A stretch of 64,000 nt of DNA. Origin: Syntrophotaleaceae bacterium (GTDB taxonomy: Bacteria > Desulfobacterota > Desulfuromonadia > Desulfuromonadales > Syntrophotaleaceae). The stretch spans positions 1,240,001 to 1,304,000 of the forward strand of contig JAWKQB010000001.1 in assembly GCA_041390365.1 (NCBI GenBank), in the 5' to 3' direction. Made by a program: the position numbers and the translations under genes. Below the pieces are notes generated by a model. It did no database searches, had not been told where the DNA came from, and saw nothing but the letters and a program-made list of their open reading frames with translations. This document shows, piece by piece, positions 1-8,670 of this stretch (position 1 is the first letter of the stretch; every line of letters begins with the position of its first letter).

Positions 1-394
1 GACCGGCAAGACGGGCGGCAAGTCCACCCATCAGGTCGGCATGATACATCCAGGTACTGACCAGGCGGGGCTGCCGTCTGCGCAAATGCGCAATCAAAGA
101 GGCCATCTGCAAAGCCATGGCCGGTCCCAGGTTCAGATTGAAAACAAGAGTTTTGATGCCGAGAGAACGATATCTCTCAAGCAGAAAACATGTTTCCGGA
201 CGAAGCCCTGAAAGGGAAATAACTTCAGGGTCGAATTTTTTCCGGTCAAGCTGCTGCAGGAGTTTCAAAAGCATCATCTGGGCCCCGCCGGCACCAAGGG
301 AAGTAATGATAAAGCTTGTGCGGATAGGCTCCGAAGGCTTCCTGCTGGAATCTGTCATATTCCCATCCGCATAAGAGGTCTCCGGTTCCGTCAT
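1..394 (-). CDS. Glycosyltransferase, GT4-like, N-terminal part only (runs off the left edge)
   Basis: An open frame with no stop runs leftward from an ATG at 394 to the window edge, about 131 residues. The N-terminus has the GT4/GT-B pattern: a beta-strand followed by a glycine-rich loop (FIITSLGAGGAQ), then a helix, and later a WMYHADL segment typical of the acceptor-side domain. It begins 9 bases after the stop of the upstream glycosyltransferase, so both should be on one leftward transcript. It probably adds one sugar of the exopolysaccharide repeat unit on the cytoplasmic face. A second in-frame ATG lies 12 codons downstream and could be the start. The donor and acceptor cannot be told from sequence. 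Confidence 0.8.
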   Translation of the reverse strand, partial: MTEPETSYADGNMTDSSRKPSEPIRTSFIITSLGAGGAQMMLLKLLQQLDRKKFDPEVISLSGLRPETCFLLERYRSLGIKTLVFNLNLGPAMALQMASLIAHLRRRQPRLVSTWMYHADLMGGLAARLAG

Positions 395-403
395 GCTGGA
401 AGA

Positions 404-1522
404 TTAAAACAAAACTTTGGAATAAGCTCTGATCGATTTTGCCTGGCTGAACAGTTCCGCCCTCGCCATCAGCAGACTTCGGAGTTCCACATTGTCCTTC
501 CTTTTCTGGCACAGTTCTTCCTCGATTGCCCTGGCCATTTCCGAAACCGCGTTCACCGGCACCAGCCTGCCGTATCGTCCGTTCTCCAGGATTTCCGCCG
601 GCCCGTTCCTGCAATCGGTGGCCACGACCGGCGTTCCCACGGCCATGGCTTGGACAAGGACGTTCGGAAAGCCTTCCTGAATGGACGAAAGGACACACAG
701 TGCGGAGCGGGCCATGTACGAAAATGGGTTTTTGCTGAACCCGGGCAGCAGTACGGAATCTTGAAGCTTCAGTTCGAGCACGAGTTTCTCCAGCTCTGCT
801 CTCAACTCCCCTTCCCCCAGAATCAGAAGCCGGGCTTTTTGTCGAAAGCCTGGCTGCGAGAACGCTCTGATCAGCATTCCGAAATTTTTGGCACGGGACA
901 GCCTGCCCACGGCCAAAACAACCGGAGGCTCCCCCGGCAGGAACCAGGGGTGGTCCAAAGGTTCCTGGGCCTGATCGGCCAGGCCCGATGTGACGACCGG
1001 ATTGTAAACAACCTCGATTTTCTGTCCAGGCAACTTGGCGAAACTTTGCAAATCATCTGCAACCCCCCTGGAAACCGCGACAATCTTGTCCGCTGAAGGA
1101 TAAAGCAGTTTAACCAGTTGCACCCCTCTCCAGGCCTTGAACCCTTTATGGCGTGAAAGACTTTGCGACATGGTGGTCGCTTCACGAATAACCAGCCGAA
1201 ACGGAATACTGCTGAGCTTGCGGGCAGAAAGGGCGACAAGGTTTGCATGAAACGGAGTCGAGAGAAGCGCCTGAGGCCTCCTTTGCCGCAGATAGCGAAT
1301 CAACCCGGGAAGGCTTTTCAGAACCCGGTTGACCCCAAGATCGACAACACTGACGTTTTTAGGAACAAGGTCGAGATAGGGACCTTCGGCGTTCACCAGA
1401 ACCAGGTCGACCCTGTACCCCTGATCGGCAAAACCGGTGGCGAGGTCCAGCATGGCTCTCTCGGCACCTCCTCCTCTCAGCGAGGGAAGGAAAAAGGCAA
1501 TATGTTGAGAGGATGGGCACAT
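404..1522 (-). CDS. Glycosyltransferase family 4 (GT-B fold)
   Basis: A complete 372-residue protein. The N-terminal domain opens with FFLPSLRGGGAERAM, the glycine-rich acceptor-side loop of GT4 enzymes. The C-terminal Rossmann domain carries VLAVGRLSRAKNF and the nucleotide-sugar motif EGFPNVLVQAMAVGTPVVAT, with the conserved E-x7-E spacing. It resembles enzymes of the PglA/PglH and capsular type that transfer a hexose or HexNAc to a lipid-linked oligosaccharide. It follows the asparagine-synthase-like gene by 14 bases and precedes the partial glycosyltransferase by 9, so co-transcription is likely. Linkage and sugar specificity are unknown. Confidence 0.88.
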   Translation of the reverse strand: MCPSSQHIAFFLPSLRGGGAERAMLDLATGFADQGYRVDLVLVNAEGPYLDLVPKNVSVVDLGVNRVLKSLPGLIRYLRQRRPQALLSTPFHANLVALSARKLSSIPFRLVIREATTMSQSLSRHKGFKAWRGVQLVKLLYPSADKIVAVSRGVADDLQSFAKLPGQKIEVVYNPVVTSGLADQAQEPLDHPWFLPGEPPVVLAVGRLSRAKNFGMLIRAFSQPGFRQKARLLILGEGELRAELEKLVLELKLQDSVLLPGFSKNPFSYMARSALCVLSSIQEGFPNVLVQAMAVGTPVVATDCRNGPAEILENGRYGRLVPVNAVSEMARAIEEELCQKRKDNVELRSLLMARAELFSQAKSIRAYSKVLF

Positions 1523-1536
1523 AGAGATCCCTTCTG

Positions 1537-3060
1537 TTAATGACGGTATCTGTTACGCATGGAAAGGTAGGTCCATCCTCTGAACGAGCCGAGAAGAGTG
1601 TTACGGACATCCGCCAAATTCCGCTTCCCCGATTCCTTGGATCCGATTCCATAGCGATTTATGAAAACCGAGAGAGAGGCCAGCCAACCGATATTTTCAT
1701 CAATGTGATTCGTCGTCACTGTTTTTGCTTTCGGCCATATTTGAATCATTGCATCGAGGGAAGCTTCGTTGAATACGCCCAACTCCCGAATGACATCGGA
1801 ATTGACCAGGCAAAGCACCTCCTTGCGCAGATCATTGCGAAGCCATTGGCCATAGCGGTGATACTCCTTGGTCCGAGTATCGCTTTCCCCGGCCTGCATT
1901 CCAAAAACCCTTCCGGTTCTGGCCCAGGGAATCTCTCCCAGCTTTCCGGGCAGCACTTCGAGCAAACCTTTATAAATACGATCGTCCCGAACAGAGGGGT
2001 CCAGACCCCAAACCAAACCAAACACGTCGGGAGAGGTAAACATTTGGAAAATCGGAATATGTTTACCTACACAGCTGGCAACGGCCTGGGACCTGCGACG
2101 AATGCAGTTCATTTGGTATTCGATTTCACGATATTGGTATTCCAAATCCCTCTGAATGTTTATTCTGTGCCCATAGGCGTCCTCATGAATCCTGGTCCTG
2201 GCTGCTTCCAGCACACTGTCCAGAACCAGACCGTAGCGATTCAGGTTCTTGCCAACCAGTGGTTTCAGCGCTTCGACCCGAACGCCTGAATACTCGGCGC
2301 GTCCAACCCCGTCACCGTAATTTCCGAAGATTATGGCATCAAAATTCTTCAGGTTCGCAACCTTCGGTAAGGCATGAAGGTGATAGGGAGCAAATTCCGC
2401 CCCCATTTCTCCGGCAACATGGATATTCTCAAGCAACTGTTCGGGATTCAGCTGAAACTCGAGTTGTTCCCAACCCAGACGCTTGGCCACTTCGGCTGAA
2501 TAAGCCATATCCCTTGAGCCGGGAATTCCCCAGGTGATTCCTACGACCTCCCCAGGAAAATCTCCACGCAATTGCAATACCTTGACTATGCCGGCGACAA
2601 TTCGACTGTCCATCCCGCCGGACAAAAGGATCCCAACTCTCTTGCGGCCGTTGAGATAGATCAAGCCTTCACGTTCCAAAGCCTCCCTGAATCGGCGCAC
2701 CAACTCTCCATCGGGTATAATGGCCCGTCCATGTTTGGGTATCTCCGCATAGTCCCACCCTCCCCTTCCATCGGGGACAGCTCTCCAGGGCGCTTTTCGC
2801 AAACCCTTCAATAGGGTGCGCTGGCCCAACAAATTGCCGCGACTTAACATCTCCACAATCCCGACCGGATCTATCGACCGCTCGATTTTGGGATTCGCCC
2901 GCAGTGCTGATTCAACTGTGTAATGAAAATGTCCCGGATCAGCTTCGAAATAATATGGATAATCACTCCCGAGGTGCTTGTATCTCTCGAAAACCGATAA
3001 ATCGAGATCGTATTTATCCATAGTATTTCTACAAATGTTTTTCATATTTAAAAACCCCAT
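1537..3060 (-). CDS. Asparagine-synthase-like amidotransferase lacking the glutaminase domain
   Basis: A 507-residue protein whose central part has the ATP-pyrophosphatase P-loop RVGILLSGGMDSR (near residue 170), typical of the C-terminal domain of AsnB-type synthetases. The usual N-terminal glutaminase domain with its Cys2 nucleophile is absent: the N-terminus reads MGFLNMKN and only a short remnant precedes the synthetase domain. By family knowledge it should adenylate a carboxylate; from context I infer amidation of a uronic acid or modification of an amino-acid substituent in the polysaccharide. The ammonia source would have to be free ammonia or a separate glutaminase. ATG codons at residues 6 and 14 are possible alternative starts. 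It is AT-richer than the housekeeping genes. Confidence 0.82.
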   Translation of the reverse strand: MGFLNMKNICRNTMDKYDLDLSVFERYKHLGSDYPYYFEADPGHFHYTVESALRANPKIERSIDPVGIVEMLSRGNLLGQRTLLKGLRKAPWRAVPDGRGGWDYAEIPKHGRAIIPDGELVRRFREALEREGLIYLNGRKRVGILLSGGMDSRIVAGIVKVLQLRGDFPGEVVGITWGIPGSRDMAYSAEVAKRLGWEQLEFQLNPEQLLENIHVAGEMGAEFAPYHLHALPKVANLKNFDAIIFGNYGDGVGRAEYSGVRVEALKPLVGKNLNRYGLVLDSVLEAARTRIHEDAYGHRINIQRDLEYQYREIEYQMNCIRRRSQAVASCVGKHIPIFQMFTSPDVFGLVWGLDPSVRDDRIYKGLLEVLPGKLGEIPWARTGRVFGMQAGESDTRTKEYHRYGQWLRNDLRKEVLCLVNSDVIRELGVFNEASLDAMIQIWPKAKTVTTNHIDENIGWLASLSVFINRYGIGSKESGKRNLADVRNTLLGSFRGWTYLSMRNRYRH

Positions 3061-3078
3061 TTAAATTTTGTGGTTTTC

Positions 3079-4320
3079 CTAATTCAGTTCAATTGCCTTG
3101 AATTGTATTCTCTTGGCCATATTTAGATCCTCGTATCCATTTATGGTTATCTTACTTTTACTTATTGCATTAAGAGAGTGGGTAACAGACAGAATCATAA
3201 TCAGCCACATCTGCTTTCTCCATTCCCAATTACTGGTCATTATGCAGGAAAACCAGATTGACAACACGAAAATCCACAATTTTAAATCGATATCTTTTAA
3301 TTTAAGGACAGAACGAGCGACAATAAATGTCATGATTCCGAATATAATTAGGCCGACAAGACCAAGGTCAACGAGAATGGAGATAAAGACATTATGCGGG
3401 GCTTTCGCTAACGGAAAATAGGATGACATGGTCCTGCTGAAGGATCCGGCCCCGACTCCCCATATCGGGTGATGCGCGAACCCTTCCAGGCCCAGGCTCC
3501 AGATTTCTCCTCGACCGCCGAGATTTCCGCTGGCCAACTCAGTCTGCACGGTCAACAGGCGATCCAGGGTTTTTTCGGGCAAAAACACCGATACAGAAGC
3601 CAGGATCACCAGGGATGCCCCTCCAACAATGAAAGGCCAGCTGCGGCGCATGCCTTTCGGAGGGGTTAGGACAATAAAGGCCGCCCCGAGCAAACCCTTC
3701 ACCAATCCCGCACGAGAGCCTGTCAATAACATCGCCTGGCCGATGGCTGGTATTGAAGCGAGGCACAACCAGCGCAAGGGGCCTTTTTTCAAGAACAGGT
3801 ACCAGGCAAAGGGGATACTGAGTGACAGAATCGAGGCAATTTCATTGGGGTTGAAATTGTAGGCACTGATGCGTTCATCCATCGTACCGCTCAGAAACTG
3901 ATTTAAAACCCCGCAAGCCAAACCGAGACTTCCAAGTACAAACGCAAGGTAGAGACCATGAACCTTGTTTTCCTTGTCGCACCACTGAAGGATGAGCCAC
4001 ATCATCATCAGGAGTTGAAAATAGCTGAAAGCTCTCTTGTATGTGTTTTCCGGGGCTATTGTCCAAAACATCGAAGTCGCATTTAACAGGACAAAAATAA
4101 GCATAAACCAAAGCAGAGCATGAAACCGAAATTCCTGCTTTAGAGCCAAAAGAAAGAACAGACCGACACCCATCGCGAAAATACCGACAACTCGTCCAAG
4201 TGTTCCCACGCCCATTATAAAAATCGAACTTTCGAGAGGAATCACAAAAACAAGAAGCCAGACTGCAGCATAACCAGCATTGTTCATGCCCTTCTCCTTG
4301 CTTAAATATCCGTATTTCAT
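3079..4320 (-). CDS. O-antigen ligase/polymerase (Wzy or WaaL type) membrane protein
   Basis: 413 residues with about ten to twelve hydrophobic segments. A large periplasmic loop around residues 255-310 contains GRGEIWSLGLEGFAHHPIWGVGAGSF and ends with APHNVFI, the R/G-rich and H-containing pattern of the Wzy_C/O-antigen ligase family. These enzymes polymerise repeat units on undecaprenyl diphosphate or ligate glycans at the periplasmic face. It lies 18 bases upstream of the asparagine-synthase-like gene and downstream of a glycosyltransferase and a flippase. Polymerase is more likely than ligase because a Wzx flippase is encoded in the same run. An ATG at residue 12 is an alternative start. 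Confidence 0.85.
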   Translation of the reverse strand: MKYGYLSKEKGMNNAGYAAVWLLVFVIPLESSIFIMGVGTLGRVVGIFAMGVGLFFLLALKQEFRFHALLWFMLIFVLLNATSMFWTIAPENTYKRAFSYFQLLMMMWLILQWCDKENKVHGLYLAFVLGSLGLACGVLNQFLSGTMDERISAYNFNPNEIASILSLSIPFAWYLFLKKGPLRWLCLASIPAIGQAMLLTGSRAGLVKGLLGAAFIVLTPPKGMRRSWPFIVGGASLVILASVSVFLPEKTLDRLLTVQTELASGNLGGRGEIWSLGLEGFAHHPIWGVGAGSFSRTMSSYFPLAKAPHNVFISILVDLGLVGLIIFGIMTFIVARSVLKLKDIDLKLWIFVLSIWFSCIMTSNWEWRKQMWLIMILSVTHSLNAISKSKITINGYEDLNMAKRIQFKAIELN

Positions 4321-4367
4321 TAAAAGAATATTCGACGCCAGTTTTGTCGTGAAAATAAATTTCAGTT

Positions 4368-5678
4368 TTATGAAGGTATATTTTTGGTTAAAAGAGTAAA
4401 ATCGGTTTTTTTATTGTGAATTTCTTTATTCTTCTTTGATATGTAATTTTGAAATTTTATCGGTGCCAGTAGTTTATAGACCGGGTTCAAAATTCGGAAT
4501 CCAATCGTTCTAAAGTATAATTTTCGAACGGCAGATTGAGCCGGAAGAATAAAATAATCATTTTCCTTTTTGTAAATGTTTGAATAGAATTCAGCACCTT
4601 TCTCTGCTGTGAGATGGTCATTGATCCAACTCATCCCTTCCTGCCCTATCTTTTCTGCTCTGCCCGGGTCGTTCAAAAGATCGACGATGACTTGTCCCGC
4701 TTTTTCTGGAGAGGCATCGTCTTCAGGTCGGTCACTGGCATCTCGGCCGGAAAAGTTTTTTTCCATGAGGGTGGCGAAGGTGTCCGAGCAGGCAAGTGCC
4801 GAGAAGCCATGGTTCCCAATGACCAGGGTCGGTAGGCCCACACTCATCGCCTCATAAGCCGATCTTCCCATTCCGACCGCAATGGAAGCTAATGGCAATA
4901 ATCCGGACGCCTGTTCGCTTCCATGATCTGTCCAGGTGATGAGTGTTTGGCTGTGGCTTCTATTCACATCATGGATGGACTCCTGTAACTTATTCAGGGA
5001 CAGTGAATCGTCAGCAGATCCAACAATGAGAAATTTTACTGAATGGCCCGCACCGACGTAATCAGCAGCTTTCACGAAGTTAAGCAGGGCTGGAATTTTT
5101 GAGGTGGCAATCCTGGATACCATCAGAACGATTCGATCATCTTTCGGTATCTTGAGCTGATTCAGAAAATCCACAAGGTATTTCTCCGTATATTTTTTAT
5201 TCTCAAATTCAATACGCCCGGCATGAACGGAGATATTTTCTTCAGGAAACCCCTTTTCCATCAAACCTTGCTTCAGTTCATTGCTGAAAACAACCAGGGG
5301 CCGCATGACAGGAATCGACTTTCGGGGCACCGGGCCGCCGCAAATTGTGTACACGAGCTTTTTCGAATTCTTTTTGGCATGCCTATAACCCAGAATGAGG
5401 GCATTCGAATCGAAAGCATGAAAAACGTCAGGAGAAAACGTTTTATTTATGCGAGAGAAGGAACGGAAACTCTGGAGATTGATGACATACCCCTTTTCGT
5501 ACCCTGTTGGAAAAATCGTGTAAGGAAGGCCACTCTTTTCCAACAGGGAAATCCCCTTTCCTTCCCCGGCGGCGACATGAACCTGAACTCCTTTTGCCGC
5601 CAATGCCCTGCCGATGGAAAGTGCAGATCGGGCGTGTCCCCCGATCCCCACGCGACCTATTATAAACAGCACTTTCAT
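4368..5678 (-). CDS. Glycosyltransferase family 4
   Basis: 436 residues from the ATG at 5678, chosen because AAGGAAGGGG lies just upstream; a longer frame to 5714 would overlap the preceding gene. The N-terminus MKVLFIIGRVGIGGHARSA is the GT4 acceptor-side strand and glycine loop. The C-terminal domain has IVLMVSRIATSKIPALL and GRSAYEAMSVGLPTLVIG, where the E-x7-type donor-binding element is recognisable but divergent. The last 60 residues are lysine-rich and AT-rich, unlike the body. It probably acts in repeat-unit assembly at the inner membrane. Sugar specificity is not evident. Confidence 0.84.
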   Translation of the reverse strand: MKVLFIIGRVGIGGHARSALSIGRALAAKGVQVHVAAGEGKGISLLEKSGLPYTIFPTGYEKGYVINLQSFRSFSRINKTFSPDVFHAFDSNALILGYRHAKKNSKKLVYTICGGPVPRKSIPVMRPLVVFSNELKQGLMEKGFPEENISVHAGRIEFENKKYTEKYLVDFLNQLKIPKDDRIVLMVSRIATSKIPALLNFVKAADYVGAGHSVKFLIVGSADDSLSLNKLQESIHDVNRSHSQTLITWTDHGSEQASGLLPLASIAVGMGRSAYEAMSVGLPTLVIGNHGFSALACSDTFATLMEKNFSGRDASDRPEDDASPEKAGQVIVDLLNDPGRAEKIGQEGMSWINDHLTAEKGAEFYSNIYKKENDYFILPAQSAVRKLYFRTIGFRILNPVYKLLAPIKFQNYISKKNKEIHNKKTDFTLLTKNIPS

Positions 5679-5710
5679 ATCTTCCCCTTCCTTACGGAAC
5701 CAAGCAGATT

Positions 5711-7060
5711 TCAAACAGATTTTGCTTTTTTCAAAAAATAATAATTCAGAGTCCTGAACAAGGCTTGATAGAAAGCAAAATCTTGAAGACTAGGAAAGAT
5801 TATTTGCTTAACAGGAGATTTTGTCATACGAACATATGCAATCAGCCTGAATAATGCTCTGAACATATAAATAAGACTCACGCTCAAGCCTGCTCCAACC
5901 GATCCATAGCGTGGGATCAAGAGAAAGCAAATTCCGACGGATACGATTAAAGTAGAAACACTTGCTATGAAAATGTCCCGTGGCTTTCCAGATGCTGCCA
6001 CATGAATTTCAAGAAAATGCCCGAAAGGAAAAATTATGACTCCAGGTGCGAGAGCAATATAAATTTTGGCAGATGGAATAAACTCTTCACCATATAAGAG
6101 AACAATGATTGGTTTTATGAAAATCATGAGTGTGATTATAACCAATGTCATTATTATTAAAGAATTTCTGCATAAAATATTTGTTCTTCTTGTCGCTCTT
6201 TCTTCTGTTGATGCCGCAGTAAAAGGGAACAGCATTTGGGTGAACGGCTCGACGACGAGTCGGGATTGCCTTCCGACACTTCTAGCCTTTGAAAAAAATC
6301 CGACTAGAATGTTATCCCCTGTGATTTTTTTTAAAAATACTAGGGGTAGTTCTTCTACCAGAAGATTGGTAAACATAAGCAGATAGGTCCACCGACCATA
6401 ATTCCAAAGATTTTTAAGTAATTTCGTTGTTTTTATTTCTTCAATAACATTTTCTTCTACCAAATTTACATTACTTTCCGTTTTTGCAAAAATGATAAGA
6501 ATAATTGTCATTGCAATATCAGAAAAAACTGATGAAATAATTGCTCCATAAATCCCAAATTTGAACAAAACTACAAGAAATATTACCAAAATCAATTGAA
6601 TTAAAACGTTTAATATACTGGCTATGTTCAATTTTGTAATCTTCAGACGCCCACTTAAGATTCTCTGAGTGAAATTATTGAAAAACGTGAAAGGGAGAAC
6701 AGAAACAGCAATCAGGTAATAGGAGAATTGAATATCATTCCAAGGTGAAATGGGATTTTTCCAAATATTAAGAAATATCAGCAAACATGCTATCGATATG
6801 ACTAAGCTGACATATTTTGAAATTTTGAAAATTTGGCGAAAATCGGCTTTTTCTTTGGCAACAAAAAATGCAAAGGAGCTTCCAAAACCCAGATTTCCAA
6901 ATCGAAAAGCAAAAGCTTTTACGAGAAGAAGAAGCGCAAGAATACCTACCCCTTCCGGCCCAAGGTAGCGAGCATTGATGATGCTTATGCCAAAGGCCAG
7001 AAAGGCCAGAAAGGCTCTCACGAAGGCTGTCTGCATCGTAAATCGGAAAAAAGACATCAT
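5711..7060 (-). CDS. Wzx-type oligosaccharide flippase (MOP superfamily)
   Basis: About 449 residues with twelve to fourteen predicted transmembrane segments. The N-terminal stretch with INARYLGPEGVGILALLLL is the signature start of the polysaccharide_synt/MATE-like flippases. They move undecaprenyl-diphosphate-linked repeat units to the periplasmic face. The start is ATG at 7060 (or the adjacent ATG at 7057), with GTAGGGAGGGG immediately upstream; this removes the overlap with the preceding MurA-like gene. Base composition is markedly AT-rich between about 6050 and 6900, suggesting separate acquisition. A second Wzx is encoded at 24156-25496. Confidence 0.87.
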   Translation of the reverse strand: MMSFFRFTMQTAFVRAFLAFLAFGISIINARYLGPEGVGILALLLLVKAFAFRFGNLGFGSSFAFFVAKEKADFRQIFKISKYVSLVISIACLLIFLNIWKNPISPWNDIQFSYYLIAVSVLPFTFFNNFTQRILSGRLKITKLNIASILNVLIQLILVIFLVVLFKFGIYGAIISSVFSDIAMTIILIIFAKTESNVNLVEENVIEEIKTTKLLKNLWNYGRWTYLLMFTNLLVEELPLVFLKKITGDNILVGFFSKARSVGRQSRLVVEPFTQMLFPFTAASTEERATRRTNILCRNSLIIMTLVIITLMIFIKPIIVLLYGEEFIPSAKIYIALAPGVIIFPFGHFLEIHVAASGKPRDIFIASVSTLIVSVGICFLLIPRYGSVGAGLSVSLIYMFRALFRLIAYVRMTKSPVKQIIFPSLQDFAFYQALFRTLNYYFLKKAKSV

Positions 7061-7068
7061 ACCCCTCC

Positions 7069-8367
7069 CTACAGGACAACCGAAACTGATGCTCCCAAAC
7101 TGCATAATTTCGGGATCAGGCGATTGTATCCGCGCTCCACCTGCCATACATCATGAACAACCGTTTCTCCATGTGCGACCAAACCAGCTAAGGTGAGGGC
7201 AATCCCGGCCCGAAGGTCGAGAGCCCTTACCTCTGCACCGGCCAGTTGCGTACCCCCGCTGATGCGCAGGAGGTTTTCATCTATGGAGAAGCGAACTCCC
7301 ATTTTGGCGAGTTCCCGCACATAGCCGTACCGTCCCGGGAAACGCAGATCGATGATCCTTGATTCACCCCGGGCGCACGAACCGTAAACCGCAAATAGAG
7401 GCTGCATATCGGAATTTATGCCGGGATAAGGTCCGGTGCTGATGTCAATGGGATAACATTTACCGCCACGAACAATGAGACAGTCATCTCCATGAAAAAA
7501 CCGGGCGCCGCTTTCCCTGAGATGGATCAACGGGACTTCCAGATGACGCAGGGGAAAGTTGTAGATTTCTATATCCCCTCCCGTGATCACGGAAGCAATG
7601 AGCCATGTAAGGGCCTCCATATTGTCGGGCAGAGCCCTGTATCGGGTGCCCTTCAAGCCATCACAACCATGAATGGCGATATGTTCCTGTCCAAAAACTT
7701 CAATATCAGCCCCCATGTTTTTCAGAAACTGGATCAGGTCAAGAATTTCGGGGCGAACGTGCGGATTCCATACACGGGTGGTTCCCGTGGCAAGACATCC
7801 GCAAATGATGGCGTTTTCAGTGGCCCCGGTAGAACGAAAAGGAAGATGAATGTCGGTGCCTCGCAGTCGGCCTTTCGACTCTGCACACAAAAAATTATTT
7901 TCGGTCCAAACCCTGGCGCCCAATTTTTGCAGCACCAATTCATGGAGATCATATTTTCTTTCCCCAATCTGGCATCCTCCGGGCAGCGGAACAGCTCCAG
8001 CGCCCGTGCGCGCGACAAGGGCTCCCAAAACGAGAAGGGTATTTCGAATCGAGCGTTTTTTCCAATCCAGGCGGGAGGGAGGTGCCTGATTTTCGGTGAT
8101 AATGATGGACTCATCCCCTGTTTGGCATGTCTTTCCGAGCAATTCCAGCATTCCTACATGGATCTCGGCATCCTTTAGTTCTGCAGGATAATTTTCAATA
8201 AGAACTTCTTCAGAGGAGAGTAAAGATGCGGCCAGCAATCGAAGGACGCTGTTCTTGGCGCCGCTTATTTTGACATTACCGACCAAGCGAGAAGGTTTTA
8301 TCAAATATTTTTCGAGCTTTTCTTCGTTTACTTTTTCTTCTATAAAAGCAGAAAGTTCTGATTTCAT
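7069..8367 (-). CDS. MurA-like UDP-GlcNAc enolpyruvyl transferase paralogue
   Basis: 432 residues, normal MurA length. Conserved elements of UDP-N-acetylglucosamine 1-carboxyvinyltransferase are visible: GNVKISGAKNS (Lys22/Asn23 equivalents), GGCQIGERKYD (Cys115 and Arg120 equivalents), PGINSDMQ (Asp305), DLRAGIAL (Asp369/Arg371) and ERGYNRL (Arg397). The normally conserved Pro after Arg120 is Lys and the flanks are divergent. The enzyme should therefore be active on a UDP-sugar and phosphoenolpyruvate. It is the first gene of a leftward exopolysaccharide run and not near cell-wall genes, so it may make an enolpyruvyl or lactyl sugar for the polysaccharide rather than for peptidoglycan. AGGAGAA precedes the ATG. 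Confidence 0.85.
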   Translation of the reverse strand: MKSELSAFIEEKVNEEKLEKYLIKPSRLVGNVKISGAKNSVLRLLAASLLSSEEVLIENYPAELKDAEIHVGMLELLGKTCQTGDESIIITENQAPPSRLDWKKRSIRNTLLVLGALVARTGAGAVPLPGGCQIGERKYDLHELVLQKLGARVWTENNFLCAESKGRLRGTDIHLPFRSTGATENAIICGCLATGTTRVWNPHVRPEILDLIQFLKNMGADIEVFGQEHIAIHGCDGLKGTRYRALPDNMEALTWLIASVITGGDIEIYNFPLRHLEVPLIHLRESGARFFHGDDCLIVRGGKCYPIDISTGPYPGINSDMQPLFAVYGSCARGESRIIDLRFPGRYGYVRELAKMGVRFSIDENLLRISGGTQLAGAEVRALDLRAGIALTLAGLVAHGETVVHDVWQVERGYNRLIPKLCSLGASVSVVL

Positions 8368-8670
8368 AAGAAGTTCTCCTGCTCATAAATAGAAAATATT
8401 TTCGAGAAAATATTCTCGATACTTTTAATCAAATAAATAATTTATATTTTGACCTATATTAAAGAGGTGTTTAAAGAGAGGGGAAATGCGGAAAAAATGT
8501 GTTGTATCAAAAATCGACGCAAAACTCCCCTTTGATAAATACTGCAAATCCTGCATCGCATTTAATTAGAATTTTCATTTGTTTACGAAAATAGGCTATC
8601 ACCGTTTTTTTCTTTTTCAAGCACAGCCATTCCGGGACTGATATCAGTTGGTGGGCAAGGCTAATTTTAA
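8368..8670 (-). promoter_or_regulatory. Non-coding AT-rich region, likely promoter of the leftward operon
   Basis: This 303-base gap separates the stop of a lyase gene from the start of the MurA-like gene, both read leftward. No open frame of interest is present. It is AT-rich and has a palindrome CGAGAA-AATA-TTCTCG at 8403-8418, about 36-50 bases before the start codon, which could be an operator. No sigma-54 element and no clear strong sigma-70 pair was found by eye, and no T-run terminator is obvious for the lyase gene. A promoter here is inferred because a long co-oriented run begins at 8367. Confidence 0.4.
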
